A stretch of DNA of 64,000 nucleotides, taken from positions 122,190,203-122,254,202 of the forward strand of contig CP092863.1 in NCBI GenBank assembly GCA_030710605.1, in the 5' to 3' direction. Source of the DNA: Cordylochernes scorpioides (taxonomy: Eukaryota > Arthropoda > Arachnida > Pseudoscorpiones > Chernetidae). The translations under genes were made by a program, and so were the position numbers. Below, in pieces: positions 45,254-57,245 of the stretch; positions within the stretch are counted from its first letter, which is position 1; each line of letters opens with the position of its first letter. The notes beneath the pieces are model-generated. The model was not told where the DNA came from and ran no database searches. It saw nothing but the letters and a program-made list of their open reading frames with translations.

Positions 45254-46476
45254 AACTAAATATTAAAATTCACTATGTGTTAAACTATAAAATTATATTT
45301 TGATATAAAACAACAAAGTGGGTGATAGTAATCAAAAGTTCTTTATAAAAAAATCGATTTAAAAATCTCTGCGGGGAAATAAAAAAAAATTAAGAATTAA
45401 CTAGAATTAAATAAGATTCAAATTTTCCAGTCCAGAAACTGTGACGACTTCTACTAATTATCTAAATTTCTGTGAAAAAAAAACGAAATCCGATAGAATT
45501 TGGCAACCCTGCCAAATCAATCTCTAATCAGTGATTGGAAGTAAATTCTCAAGTAAAAAAAGACAAAACCTACCTCATATAGTGGTGATATCAACTTTAT
45601 TTAATAAATATAAGAAAATTCATTTTGTTTATATTTCGTTTTGATATATACTTGTGTATATATAGATAATTATATTTGGGGGGAGGGAGAGAATAAAAAA
45701 AGAGTAATATTAATTATTAAGCAATTGTTTAGTTTGTCGAATGCAAATTTAATAACTAAAAAAATGAAATATCAATTATTAGCAAATATGCTTATTTTAT
45801 TTAAACAAATTTAACTATATAATATTATATTTTTGGCAAATGAGTTTATTAAAAAAAACACATTTAACTAACCTAAAAGAAAAAAACAAATCTATTTATT
45901 AAACAGCACACACAAAATAATAATTAAAAAAGGCTTTTTGTTTTTTGGTTAAGTTATAAAAAATATTTATATATAAAAAAAAATTAAATTGAATATAACG
46001 TATATATATAACATATAACATATATATAGTCAAATTATTCGAGGAATATGGCGGATATATCATAAGATAGTAAAGTGACAGCATTGGAAATGTTTATATA
46101 AACATATTTCAACTATAAATCGACATGAAAAATGAGAAAAAAAATCTCTTTTTCTGGATACCTATAAAAATATATATATATATGAATTGTCAGAGATTGG
46201 TTAATTTAGCCTTTTTTCAATTATAAAAAGAAATTAATATTTATAAATGTTATATAATTAAAGTAAGTAAGAAGGACGTAACCAATTCAACTTTACATAT
46301 TATTTATTATTAATAGTAATTATATGAAACAAATCTTGGTATATGTTTTACATGAAAACAACAAAAACAATAAACATTATTTATATATATATATATATCA
46401 AGTTCCTTTTCAAACACGAGTTCATCTATAGCCATTGTTACTCTGTGTAGTATTCCAACAGTAAATACATAAGAAA
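45254..46476. other. AT-rich stretch, no feature
   Basis: Nothing recognised beyond TA microsatellites. Confidence 0.5.
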
Positions 46477-46765
46477 GGTATCTATCAAAATTCGAAATTA
46501 GTTTAAACGCGTATGATTATTTCTGAAATCAAACAATTTCTACTGCTCTTACTGCAAATGGAAAAATTAATGGGAGGGCCTGTCTCATTAGTGGTGAACC
46601 CTCCCAGCGGTTTCGCCAGTTTAATCTACCATATCGCTGCTATATTGAATTTTTGGAACTTCCTTTTATAGTGATACTGATGCTTGACTCTTGGAATTGG
46701 TATTTTAGATGAACTATGGACATAAGCTTTGAAGACAGTAGAATTATATGCAATTATAAATATAT
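46477..46765 (-). mobile_element. Family C element, long copy
   Basis: Full core on the minus strand plus the extended 'ggacataagc' end. Hammerhead-like segment AUGA has A for G in CUAAUGA, and AGCGAU replaces AGCGGU. Confidence 0.8.
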
Positions 46766-47299
46766 AATATGCTTCGAGAAATCGCTATTTCGCAAATATC
46801 AAATTGGGTCTTTTTTAGAACATTTATAATATGATGCAATTAGCATCTATAGCACTATGTACTTGTCATTTGGGTTAGCAGAAATATGATTGGTTCAGAA
46901 TTTGACCCTTTTAGCCACCTGTCCTTTTGACTGTAACAAGAAAGATGTCTCTATGTAAATAACATTTTGAGTTATCAGAAATACGGAGTTGAACGACAAA
47001 CTGAAATATGGAAGATGAAAGCCATTGATTGAAATAGCTAATGATATTTTTAATTGGATTCCAAAGTCCTTTGATTACTAATTGAAGGATAATTAAACTT
47101 AATTGAAATGGCAGTAGTATTGAACTTGTTTATTTTGTAAACAAAACTTGTATTTAATTATATTTAATTTTTTATTAGAGATAGAACACTCCACATATTG
47201 AAATGAATTGACGCATATGCAAAAATGGTTTTATTGTATAGGAAATTATTCATCTCTGATTTCTCCTATTGTTCGAACAAATATCTTAGGGTTGTTACA
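46766..47299. other. No recognised feature
   Basis: AT-rich spacer. Confidence 0.45.
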
Positions 47300-47752
47300 T
47301 TTGTGGATAAAAACTTAAGGAAGTGGAAAGTCTTTGATGTCGTCAGACGGTCTTTTTTATTTTTTTTTATACAGAGGTTGTTCACACTTGGTTATTTTTG
47401 CGTGTTTTCAATAAAGGTCACTGTAATATCCTTTCAGAAGTTATTGTCTCAATCCCGATATACAGGCTGAAAGGTACAACTTCCTTAAGTTTTGTCCATG
47501 AGTGTATATTGGTTATCTTGCGTGTCTTCAATAAAGGTCACTGTAATATCTTTCAGAGTTATTGTCTTAATCCCGATATATACATGCTGAAAGGTACAAC
47601 TTCCTTAAGTTTTGTCCATGAGTGTATATTGGTTATCTTGCGTGTTTTCAATTGACTGTCACTGTAATATCTTTCAGAGTTATTGTCTCAATCCCGATAT
47701 ACATGGTAAAAGGTACAACTTCCTTAAGTTTTGTCTCCATGATTGTATATTT
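47300..47752 (-). mobile_element. S118 element with ~3 units
   Basis: Right-end module at 47302-47395, three reversed units with small indels, and left end near 47748. Confidence 0.85.
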
Positions 47753-47914
47753 TCCAATGCCTTTTAAAATCAGTATGTAAATTGAATTTGTCAAATTCAA
47801 ACAAAAGGCTATGCAGTATACCATGTTTTTCGGAATATGACCTTAATCAGTACAGAGACTGTTTGATTTCATAACATCCTAGTGAGGTAATAAACATAAT
47901 TCATTGTTCTAAAT

Positions 47915-47945
47915 GTATATTTAAAGGGAGAGGTGCCTCTTTTAG
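47915..47945 (+). repeat. Family J end motif
   Basis: 'ttaaagggagaggtgcctct'. Confidence 0.55.
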
Positions 47946-47977
47946 CACAAGGCTAGCATCCTCCTATAACTTTATAT

Positions 47978-48350
47978 TATACTACGACGGGTGACCCGGG
48001 CTTCGCCCCGGGATTGACCCGTGTGCATATCTACCCGAGTGATATATATTTAGATAAGATTTTTTTTTTTATAATTGTTTGTTATTAGCATTATATATTT
48101 GTTTGCATCAGCATAATTTAATATAATCTTTGATAGAGGGCGCTGTTCGTGAGCTAAGTAGAATAATTTGAATATATAGTTTTAATAATTGATTTATATA
48201 TATTTTAAAATAGCCTATCTTCTTCCCCGAATTTTCTTACCTATGTATGGAAATTTTGGTTGAATTAGCGAACTACTGCGAATTTGTATACCGGACATAC
48301 AAACAAACAAACAAACATACAAACATTGATTTTTATATGTATAGATATAT
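47978..48350 (+). mobile_element. Family M, RTE-type non-LTR 3' end or SINE-like repeat
   Basis: Begins with a GC-rich hairpin 'cccgggcttcgccccggg', has 'tagagggcgctgttcgtgag', and ends in (acaaacaa)n followed by 'tttttatatgtatagat'. A GC hairpin start with an ACAT/AAAC repeat and 'atatagat' end is common in short RTE-related repeats of animals. No frame. Confidence 0.6.
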
Positions 48351-48518
48351 CAGAGTTGAAGCTGTTCATTTCAAACACAGTAACTAATAAAAAGATAGCA
48401 AACTTACAAGCGCCTTGAATTCCAGAAGGAGATAAGGAGCCAAGCTGAAACATTAATATTCCATAAAAACTATTGATTTAATATATGATTTTTTATTATT
48501 CAATATATACATAATATT

Positions 48519-48760
48519 AAGAAAAAGGACATCTCATTATCGTAAAACTGAGAGTTGCTGATGGCTTGCGCCATCTATCGGAATAAATATCAACTATTCT
48601 CGATTTGAGCCCCAAAACGCGTCCGTGGTTTCCGTGGATATTTAGCCAATTCTGGAATAATCAAAAATAAAACGAGAATAGTTGATATTTATTCCGATAG
48701 ATGGCGCAAGCCATCAGCAACTTTCAGTTGCACGATAAAGAGATGCCTTTTTTTCATAAT
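48519..48760. mobile_element. Family B foldback
   Basis: A minus arm (48519-48600) and a plus arm (48640-48760), both with 'gatagatggcgcaagccatc'. Between them is half a hammerhead: GCCCcAAAACGCGUC-CGUGG (48609-48628), the 3' strand only. Confidence 0.8.
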
Positions 48761-49044
48761 TCATGCACTTTATTCCAGTACAATATCATATTTGTACTAT
48801 TTTTCACATATACATAATATATTAATAATTAATTATATATTACGTATTTTGTATGCAATTATTTACAAAATGTTTATAAATGCATTGTGTACATTATTTT
48901 ATGAACAAATGAAAATTTTTCTCGGGAAAAAATGTCAATTTTTCTCATGAAATGGGTAGAAAATAGCCTTCAAAATAATTTACTTTATTCAGCTATTATA
49001 TTTAAATATTCGATCACTATTATTTTAAAAATAAAACAAACTTT
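48761..49044. other. No recognised feature
   Basis: AT-rich spacer. Confidence 0.4.
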
Positions 49045-49270
49045 ATAATGTCCTTACTGCGATGAAAAAATATTGGGAGGGCTTGGCTCATCAGTGATAA
49101 ACCCTCTCAAGCCGTTTCGCCAATTTAATCTACCAGACCGCTTCTTAGAGCTCTAATACTGTATTGGACGGTTCTGTTTATATATGTTACACTGAAGGAT
49201 GGAATCTCAGAAATGGTATTCAAGCAAACTATGGATATACGTTTTTAGGACAGTAGAATTATATATAATA
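49045..49270 (-). mobile_element. Family C element with covarying helix
   Basis: On the minus strand the segments are UUGGC-GAAA and CUGAUGA-GCCAA. Both sides of the CUGGC/GCCAG helix changed together (C-G to U-A). The UGGU/AUCA helix also pairs with one wobble. Confidence 0.8.
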
Positions 49271-49444
49271 TTTGCATATAATTTTAGCGCTTGTTTTTCC
49301 CAATAAAGCAGACTGATACAAACAAGTATACTTGTATGTGGCGTGCTAAGACATCATTTTATAATTGTTCTAAAAAGTACTCTACTTTATATTTGCATAA
49401 GAGCAATTGCTCGAAGCCTATTCTATATTTATAATTACATTTTC

Positions 49445-49700
49445 TATATCGTCCTCAAAGCTTATGTCCATATTTCCTTTAAAATACCTTTTCCAAAAAG
49501 GTCAGCTTCAATATGAGAATAAAAGCAAAACATCCCAATGTGTGCCATATTACAGCGATATGGTGGATAAAACTGGCGAAACTGCTGGTAGGGTTCCACA
49601 CTGATGAGCCAAGGCCCTCCCATTAATTTATCAATGCAGAGAAAGGGCAGTATAAAATTGTTTTATTTTAAAAAGAATCATGCGTGTTAAAATATAGTTC
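49445..49700 (+). mobile_element. Family C element
   Basis: 'gcttatgtccatatttcc' start, AGCGAU-A-UGGU, CUGGCGAAACUGCU, CUGAUGAGCCAA and 'agggcag' end. Decayed. Opposite orientation to 49045, 180 bp away. Confidence 0.8.
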
Positions 49701-50170
49701 AATTTTTTCTTATATAGTGATGATTGATTGATAGAATATGTAGCTATATATATTTGCATATATAACATATATACACATTGATTAGCAGACGATATGACAC
49801 TGAAAGATTGGAATGTAAAATAATAATTTAAGAAATACTTTGATGGAACTCGATTACATTTTTGTCCAATTCTATTTTGAAATAAAAAAAAAGTACTTAG
49901 AAGATTTTTTTGGGAACCAATTTATTTTTTTTTTCCTCTTTCCGGGAGCTTTCTTTTCTTGAAAAATAGATAAACTCGGGTTATTTGTAGCAGACGAAGT
50001 AAATACATTTAACAATCTTCTGAGATTTAATCGCAATCATTTGTTTAGTTTAAATATATATATATATATATGGCGATTAGGATTTTAAAAAATAAATAAA
50101 TAATACGTGTTCTCTAATTATCATTCAGATATTTACAATTCAGAATTTTTTTATTTACATACTTAGTTAA
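49701..50170. other. No recognised feature
   Basis: AT-rich; GCAGACGA at 49785 and 49990. Confidence 0.4.
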
Positions 50171-50348
50171 TTAAGAAAAAGGCATCTCCTTATCGTGCAA
50201 CTGAAAGTTGTTGATGGTTTGCGCCATCTATCGGAATAAATATCAACTATTCTCGTTGATTTTTAATTATTCCAGAATTGGCCAAATACCCATTCTTGAT
50301 TAAGCAAGAAAAGCTGCATCAGTTGCACGATAAGGAGATGCCTTTTTA
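50171..50348. mobile_element. Family B element with inverted end
   Basis: Minus-strand B body from 'aaggcatctccttatcgtgc' to 'gattaagcaagaaaagct', then straight to an inverted outer end 'cagttgcacgataaggagat'. Ribozyme and most of the second arm are deleted. Confidence 0.8.
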
Positions 50349-50461
50349 ATAATTTATGCACCTTATCCCAGTACAATATCACATTTGTACTAATTTTCAC
50401 ACACTTAGTTAATTTGAAAATAGTACAATAGTGAATTTGTACTTGTATCAAGTAGATAAAT

Positions 50462-50620
50462 TAAGAAAAAAAGGCATTTCCTGATCGTGTAACTGAAAGT
50501 TCCTGATGGCTTGCGCCATCTATCGGAATAAATATCAACTAATTGTTGATTTTTTAATTATTCTAGAATTGGTCAAATACCGTTTCTTGATTAAATCAAA
50601 ATCAGGAAATGTCTTTTTTC
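50462..50620. mobile_element. Family B element, diverged
   Basis: 'ggcatttcctgatcgtgtaa' to 'gattaaatcaaaatcaggaa', with outer ends inverted. No ribozyme. Confidence 0.75.
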
Positions 50621-50861
50621 TTTATTTTAGTTAATTTTTACAAAAATTGATAAGAAATTAAACAAAGATAAATGATATAATTTACAATTTGGTGGTATAA
50701 TATGTAAATAGATTTTATCAGGAAGGAAGGCTCCTCCATCTTGTCTACTACAAGACAAGACTCTCTCAGTTCTAGGTTGAACTTATATCGCCAACTCTTA
50801 TTGAGGCAAGGAATATATATATGTTATATAAAAATTGTATTTCATTTTTAAATTATAATTC

Positions 50862-51135
50862 ATAGATTAAAATACTCTGTTAAGACGACAACCAGATGTC
50901 GCGATTCCCTTTATATAGCCTGTTATTGTTGTTCCCCGTTGGCCGGCTAAAACCTTTTGTAAATTATGTAAATAAGCTATTTCATTTTTTATTCTTACGC
51001 CTGGCAATATTTTCTCAGATTATGTCATTTTTGTGTTTTATAAACTTAATAAAAACAGACTGACAATGATCTAAACTGTTTTTAAAATTTTAACAACGAC
51101 TGCATTACCATAGCATAATCCTCGAGAAATCTGAA
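50862..51135 (+). repeat. Family L dispersed repeat
   Basis: 'gatgtcgcgattcccttta', 'gttggccggcta', 'ttattcttacgcctggc'. See 42095. Confidence 0.75.
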
Positions 51136-51204
51136 ATCATCATAAAAATCTCATTTTTATAATACATATGACATATATAATTGTATATATTTTTATTTAT
51201 TTTA

Positions 51205-51305
51205 AAAAGACATATATTGGATCAAAATATAATTTATTCGCTAATATTGCAGTTGGCTAAACCCCAAACTTTTTCAAGGTACAACAACGTATTCATGTCA
51301 ACAAT
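51205..51305 (-). mobile_element. Family G element
   Basis: 'acatatattggatcaaaata', then a core on the minus strand: ACC-UUGAAAA-A-GUUUGG..UUUAGCCAAC-UGCAAUAUU. GAAA is changed to GCAA, so this copy is decayed. Confidence 0.7.
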
Positions 51306-51319
51306 GAACTCAGCGCCAC

Positions 51320-51495
51320 ATAAAGATTAAACTAGCGAAACCGCTGGGAGGGTTCACCACTGATGAGCCAGGCCCTCCCATTAATTTTTCCATTGCAGTA
51401 AAGACAGTAAAAATTGTTTAATATCAAAAAGAATCTTACGCCTTTAAAATAGTTTCGAATTTCCATAACAGATGGCGTGCTAGTGCATCATAAAG
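51320..51495 (+). mobile_element. Family C element
   Basis: CUAGCGAAACCGCU, 'gggaggg', CUGAUGAGCCAGG, and outer end 'cagatggcgtgctagtgcat'. Confidence 0.8.
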
Positions 51496-51539
51496 TGAGC
51501 TGTTTACATTTTATATATAAACAACGAACTCACGATATG

Positions 51540-51665
51540 TGGCACTGAGTTGTTGTACCATGAAAAAGGTTGGCGTTCAACTAACTGAAAATATGAGTAT
51601 AAATAAATTATTTTTTTTTATCCAATACATACCTTTTTAATTAAAGATTTATTTATGGATAACTC
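51540..51665 (+). mobile_element. Family G element, opposite arm
   Basis: 'gttgtaccatgaaaaaggtt', GAAAAUAU, then 'tccaatacatacctttttaa'. Paired with 51205 as inverted arms around the family C insertion. Confidence 0.7.
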
Positions 51666-52021
51666 TATTTAAAAAATTAAATTGTATATATATGTCAAAT
51701 ATAAATATTCAAAACGAGAAATATTTACTAAATTTTTAAATTTTTCTTGAAGTATATTATCTATTAAAAATATATAAATATATTCAAAGTTTCCAAATTA
51801 ACATTTTAATTATGAAGATTTAAAAAAGTGACAAAAGATGGCGTTAATTAAAGTACTCCATTTTGATCACCACATGGATGAAATTTTAATATATTATATG
51901 GTCACACTGGGTGTATTGGGTAATACATCTTTTTGAATTGAAAATCAAATTACACATTTTAAAAAACGGGTTTCTCTAATTAATATAGATTTTTAAAATA
52001 TATAAAATTACCTAAATAAAT

Positions 52022-52200
52022 ATTAAGAAAAAGGCATCTCCTTATCGTGAAACTGAAAGTTGCTGATGGCTTGCGCCATCTATCGGAATAAATATCAACT
52101 ATTCTCGTTGATTTTTAATTATTCCAGAATTGACCAAATACCCATTCTTGATTAATCAAGAAAAGCTAACCACGTACGCGTTTCGGGCTGTTTGCCGAAC
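52022..52200 (-). mobile_element. Family B element with half hammerhead
   Basis: Complete B body ending in the 3' hammerhead strand (minus: CAGCCCGAAACGCGUA-CGUGG, 52170-52191), then broken off before CUGAUGA. Confidence 0.8.
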
Positions 52201-52299
52201 TAATTACTAAATATATATAATATTTAATAATACAATTAGTGTTGTGCAATTTTAAAATTTATTAATTTAATTGGATATTTACCTAGGTATATAGTACAA

Positions 52300-52400
52300 A
52301 TAGCAAATATTAAACTAAAAAGTGAAATTTAGTTAGCAAAATTTCGGTAGACAAACGTCAGCCTTTATCAATGTACAACAACGAATTTATTTGCATAAGT
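52300..52400 (-). mobile_element. Family G-like element
   Basis: Minus strand: UACA-UUGAUAA-A-GGCUGAC..GUCUACC-GAAA-UUUU. Again UUGANAA. Confidence 0.6.
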
Positions 52401-52424
52401 GATTATATTGCATATAATGTGTCT

Positions 52425-52690
52425 TTATATGTTGCATAAGCACGAAATCTGTTATAAGAAATTTGAACTATTATTAACGCGTATGTTTCTTTTCGAATTA
52501 AAACAATTTTTACTGTCCTTACTGCAATATGATAAATTAATGGAAGGGCCTGGTTAGATTAAACTGGCGAAACTGCTGGGAGGGTTCACCACTGATGAGC
52601 CAGCCACTCCCATTAATTTATAATCACAGAAAGGACAGTGTAGAAATTATTTTAATTCAAAAAGATTCATACACGTCAAAAAAGAGTCTA
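52425..52690. mobile_element. Family C foldback
   Basis: Arms 'actattattaacgcgtatg' and the inverse near 52670, with core CUGGCGAAACUGCU and CUGAUGAGCCAG on the plus strand. Confidence 0.75.
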
Positions 52691-52979
52691 AATATCTGTA
52701 GGGGACATGTAAAAATTATTGTTTTGTATTTCGATTTTATGTAAATTTTGTTTGCTTTTTAAAAATTCATATTTGTTTGTTGAAAATATGCAAAATTTTT
52801 ATTATCTAATTTATATATTTTTTTCCTATTTAATTGAATTCATTCTTTTTTTGTTGTTTGAATATAATAACAATAACAAGGTATAACCTAAGTGATAACA
52901 ATAAAACAAAACTTGATTTTGCAAGAAATGTTTATGTGGATTATTGTTAATTAACCACCACATTTCTTATATCTTATAT

Positions 52980-53110
52980 AATACCTTTTAGTACATTGAA
53001 AAAGGTTGGCGTTTAGTGACCCGAAATATTGGTAAATATATCCATTTCTTAATTTTTGATCAATATAAACATTTTTATTATATAAAGGTTTATTTATGAA
53101 TAGCTATATT
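52980..53110 (+). mobile_element. Family G element
   Basis: ACA-UUGAAAA-A-GGUUGGC..GUGACCC-GAAA-UAUU-GGUA, then an outer end near 53075. Confidence 0.7.
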
Positions 53111-53484
53111 TTCAAAACTTTTAATTACGAAATAAAAATTCAAATATTTTCTTTCAACAGAATATTTTTTTCTAAAAAATCTTTCTAAACTTTCGAGGTT
53201 TTAAAATTCCCTTCATCATATCTAATTCTAGAATCATATTTTAGGAGACAACGTTTCGTTATTTCCATATAAATAACTGAATTTGTATTTCATAATTTTC
53301 TATGTTACAATCTAATGATGTATATAAACGTTTAATAAGTAAAATATATATAGAAAAAGTGAAGAGTAGCCAAAAAAACATCATCAAATATTTATTATCA
53401 AAGTTTTAAATAATACACATACACCCTTTTTAAAATTATATATTAAACAGCTAAAGATTCTCTGTATCGCTATATATATGTTAT

Positions 53485-53835
53485 GATTAATTTGTTTTGT
53501 TGTTGAAAATGATAGAGAATTGTAGGTGCAGTGTCGTGAAAATAGGAAAGATAATTATTTACCCATCAAGTAATTTTTTTTCTTTCGAATTACTTGAAGC
53601 AAATTACACATAAAAATATTTTTCACAATAATATAGATTTTATAAAATGAATTCTATATTCGTGATTTAAAAAAATATATGTAGGTTAACTATACATATT
53701 TACAACAATATTCAAAGTATTCTAAATCTATGTTCAAAAATGTAGAACAGTCAATGAATGGAAATAAAATAAATGTTTCAAAAAAATAAAATATTTGCAT
53801 TTTAGATTATATAATATTACATATTGTTTGTAAAT
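53485..53835 (+). repeat. Family K dispersed repeat
   Basis: Colinear with 39040-39420. Confidence 0.7.
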
Positions 53836-54317
53836 ATGTAATTAAGTTTGTATTATATTCTCGTTAGTGTGTTCCCTTGGTATATCCGCCATCTTGGCAG
53901 TCTGGAGAGTAAAGAAGCAGAAGATAAAAAAACCCTGGCTGTAATTTGTCACAACCATGACATCCATCAAAAACGACAATGTCTTGCCCATGTCTTCTTA
54001 TATATCCTCTTATAGATATTTATATTAAATATACTCCAAAATATTATTTAAAATTAGGAATATATGTAATATATAAATTTACTGGCAATGTGTTTATTTT
54101 CAAATAATATTATCTCTACAGACCTTATTTATTACCAGTTACAAACAAGACACGCTATATCCAATCTGGATAATTGCGCGTGAAATTATTTACAATAATA
54201 TGCAAATAAATTTTCGCAAATAAATATTTTATTCGATACAATATATGCCTTTTTATTATCTAAAGATTTAAATATGGATTGCTCTATATTCAGAAATATA
54301 TATTAATAAAAAATAAA
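53836..54317. other. Mostly unassigned
   Basis: Balanced part at 53880-54000 with no recognised frame. A family G outer end ('acaatatatgcctttttatt') at 54238. Confidence 0.4.
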
Positions 54318-54392
54318 AAATCATATCCTGACTGTTCACATGAGCATGATAGATGGCAGAGCGCCATCTAGTGTGTGGAACAAAACGTTATT
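54318..54392 (-). repeat. Family D fragment
   Basis: 'atcatatcctgac' to 'gagcgccatctagtgtgtgg'. Confidence 0.7.
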
Positions 54393-54444
54393 TTTCTTAT
54401 ATGTAAATATATTTGGATTTGTAACCATAGGTTTTTAATCTTTG

Positions 54445-55200
54445 GAATAACTCTGAAAGATATTACAGTGACCTTTATTGAAGACAGACGAGATAACCAA
54501 TATACACTCATGGACAAAACTTAAGGTAGTTGTACCTTTCAGCATGTATATCGGGATTGAGACAATAACTCTGAAAGATATTACAGTGACCTTTATTGAA
54601 GACATGCGAGATAACCAATATACACTCATGGACAAAACTTAAGGAAGTTGTACCTTTTAACATGTATATCGGGATTCTGGCAATAACTCTGAAAGATATT
54701 ACAGTGACCTTTATTGAAGACACACGAGATAACTAATATACACTCATGGACAAAACTTAAGGAAGTTGTACCTTTCAGCATGTATATCGGGATTGAGACA
54801 ATAACTCTGAAAGATATTACAGTGACCTTTATTGAAGACATGCGAGATAACCAATATACACTCATGGACAAAACTTAAGGAAGTTGTACCTTTTAACATG
54901 TATATCGGGATTCTGGCAATAACTCTGAAAGATATTACAGTGACCTTTATTGAAGACACACGAGATAACCAATATACACTCATGGACAAAACTTAAGGAA
55001 GTTGTACTTTCAGCATGTATATCGGGATTGAGACAATAACATTGAAAGATATTACAGTGACCATTATTGAAGACATACGAGATAACTAGGTGTGAACAAA
55101 ATTGTCTCTGTCTCCTTCAAAAAAAAAAAAACTGACGACCGGCATAATCTAAGACTTTCCACTTCCTAAGTTCTATGTGTTATATGTTTATGAGTGTATT
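54445..55200 (+). mobile_element. S118 element with ~5 units
   Basis: Left end truncated ('ataactctgaaagatattac'), about five units, then the right-end module with 'gtgtgaacaaaattgtctct' and an inverted end near 55190. Two units share the variant 'gggattctggcaat' at 54671 and 54907, two unit lengths apart, a sign of recent block duplication. Confidence 0.9.
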
Positions 55201-56135
55201 TTTAAATAGGTTAATTAAAATATCAATTAGAAAATAGACATATTAAAGAACATTTTATAATATTTAAAAATATATATAAATATAAAAGTAGATTTTATAA
55301 AGAAGTCAATAATCCACATATATCGTTTTATTAGAATTTTATTTCCAAATTTCAAATTAAAGACATTAAAAATGCTATTTCTGAATTTTTTTTTAGAAAA
55401 TTTATTATGTAAATTGAAATAAAAATTATTTAAATTTTTTATTCTCTCTCTCTCCCAGAAATATAATTAAGACAAGGTTAAACTCTGGTTCTTTATAACG
55501 ATTGATTTTTCAATTATTCGAATTAACATGCTTTCACACATCCTCTCTTTCTTAATATATATATATTTTAACATATTGTTTCTTTATTGATAACTTAATT
55601 TGGTCTTTTAAAATTCCATTAATTATAGTGGTGGGAGTATTCTATTTAAAATATATCAATAATTATATTTGGATTTTTTCACGTAAATTTAATTTCATGA
55701 ATTTTTTAATAGAAATTTTAGTCTATCATTTAAAAAAATGGTATGTTAAATTATTTTTTGGAAATATGGGTGGGAGAAGTGGAGAGCGAAAAGAGGAAAG
55801 AAAACAGGTATTTACATATGGAACATACATATAATGGAACAAGTCAATTTAAGTTCTTCTGCTCACAAAGACTAAAAAATAATATTATATATATATAATA
55901 ATTAATATTTTAATATAATCTAAATTATTCATTTTAATTGAATTACATTTTTCTCATTTTTTTATCTCCGGGGAGTATGAATATAATTTTAAAAAAATAT
56001 TTTAAATTACAGATATACAGTAGATTATAGCACTTTTTTTCCATAAAAAAAAAACAATTTTTACTTTTTACCAATCTCCATCTTTAAAAATGTTAATCTA
56101 ATATAAATTGTTGTAAAGATAGAGGCTGCCTGGCC
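55201..56135. other. AT-rich stretch, no feature
   Basis: Nothing recognised. The 68-residue frame at 55628 is low-complexity. Confidence 0.45.
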
Positions 56136-56189
56136 GGCATTCATATTTATATAAAAATAGACACATCGGTCAGTTGGAGTTTTATATTT

Positions 56190-56232
56190 TTCTCAACGTT
56201 TCGACAAAAATCTTTTGTCTTCGTCAGGAGAA
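56190..56232 (-). ncRNA. Hammerhead ribozyme motif (family H, minus arm)
   Basis: Read on the minus strand: stem I UUCUC/GAGAA, CUGACGA, one extra A, stem II GACAAAA/UUUUGUC, GAAA, short CGU and U as the cleavage base. The arm is identical to its partner at 56267-56309. The extra A before stem II departs from the standard core. Confidence 0.75.
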
Positions 56233-56266
56233 GTAAATAAAGCATTTGGCAAGGCGTTAAATATAC

Positions 56267-56309
56267 TTCTCCTGACGAAGACAAAAGATTTTTGTCGAAA
56301 CGTTGAGAA
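56267..56309 (+). ncRNA. Hammerhead ribozyme motif (family H, plus arm)
   Basis: Stem I UUCUC (56267-56271) with GAGAA (56305-56309). CUGACGA at 56272-56278. Stem II GACAAAA (56280-56286) with UUUUGUC (56290-56296). GAAA at 56297-56300. Predicted cleavage after U56304. A56279 is extra relative to consensus. Confidence 0.75.
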
Positions 56310-56345
56310 AATAAAAAACTCTAACTGGCCGAAGTGTCTATTTTT

Positions 56346-56892
56346 CTAATATATATTATTATTATTTTTCAATTTTTTATTAAAATAACCATTTCTTTTA
56401 TAACTATCAATAAATATTCTTTATAATTTATAAAGATAGTTTAAAAAAAGGAAATTTTATATATTTATAAAATAACGATTTCGTACAATATAAAAAATCA
56501 TTAAAAAAAAATCGGTATGATGAAAATAAAAAAAAAGGTTTACAATGAATCAGAAAATAAAAATAATCTTGGAAGGGAGGGTGATAAAGGTTCGCAGACG
56601 AAAATGCATACCTGGTCGAAAAAAAAAGAGCAGAAGGCAATATAACAGAGGTGGTGAGGAATTTTTGGCGGGAAAAAATTTCTTCTGCTTTCTTATAAAT
56701 TGTATTGAATATATTTTTAGAAGAAATCGATACTAAACTGATATCCCATGTTTCTATGAAAGAAATCTATTGTATTATTTTAAATGTTTATATTTACATA
56801 TCTCTTTTTTATCTGTTAAATATATATACTTTTCTATTTAATTTATTAATATACATTATTTATTCCTTATTAATTAAGTTAAAACTATTTAA
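56346..56892. other. No recognised feature
   Basis: AT-rich; GCAGACGA at 56594. Confidence 0.4.
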
Positions 56893-57035
56893 ATATGGTT
56901 AACTTTTCTTGATTAAACAAGAAAATATTTTTGGATAATATTATAGAATAATATATTTTTTTAAATCGACGATTAGTTGATATATATGCCGATAGATGGC
57001 GCACACCATCAGCAAATATTAGTTTCTCGATATCA
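56893..57035 (+). mobile_element. Family B element, diverged
   Basis: 'ggttaacttttcttgattaa' to 'cgatagatggcgcacaccat'. No ribozyme. Confidence 0.7.
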
Positions 57036-57037
57036 GG

Positions 57038-57245
57038 ATATAAATATTCGAAATTATTATAGACGCGTATGATTCTTTTGAAAATTAAACAATTTCTACT
57101 GCCCTTACTGCAATGGATATTAAAGGCAGGGCCTGGCTCATCAGTGGTGAACCCTCCCAGAAAACCCTTCTAAAGAATAATCATACGCGTCTATAATAGT
57201 TTCAAATATTCATAACAGATGGCGCGCTATGTATCATAGTATCAG
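57038..57245. mobile_element. Family C foldback, core shortened
   Basis: Arms 'cgaaattattatagacgcg' and its inverse around 57200, a minus core cut after the CCCTCCC segment, and outer end 'acagatggcgcgctatg'. Confidence 0.75.

Larger units (their letters stand above)
56136..56345. mobile_element. Family H foldback with two hammerhead motifs
   Basis: Inverted arms of about 85 bp, from 'aaaaatagacacatcggtca' inward to 'cttctcc', around a ~35-bp centre. Each arm contains one complete hammerhead-like motif, one per strand. No frame. Structure fits a Penelope-like element end or retrozyme relic. Confidence 0.85.
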
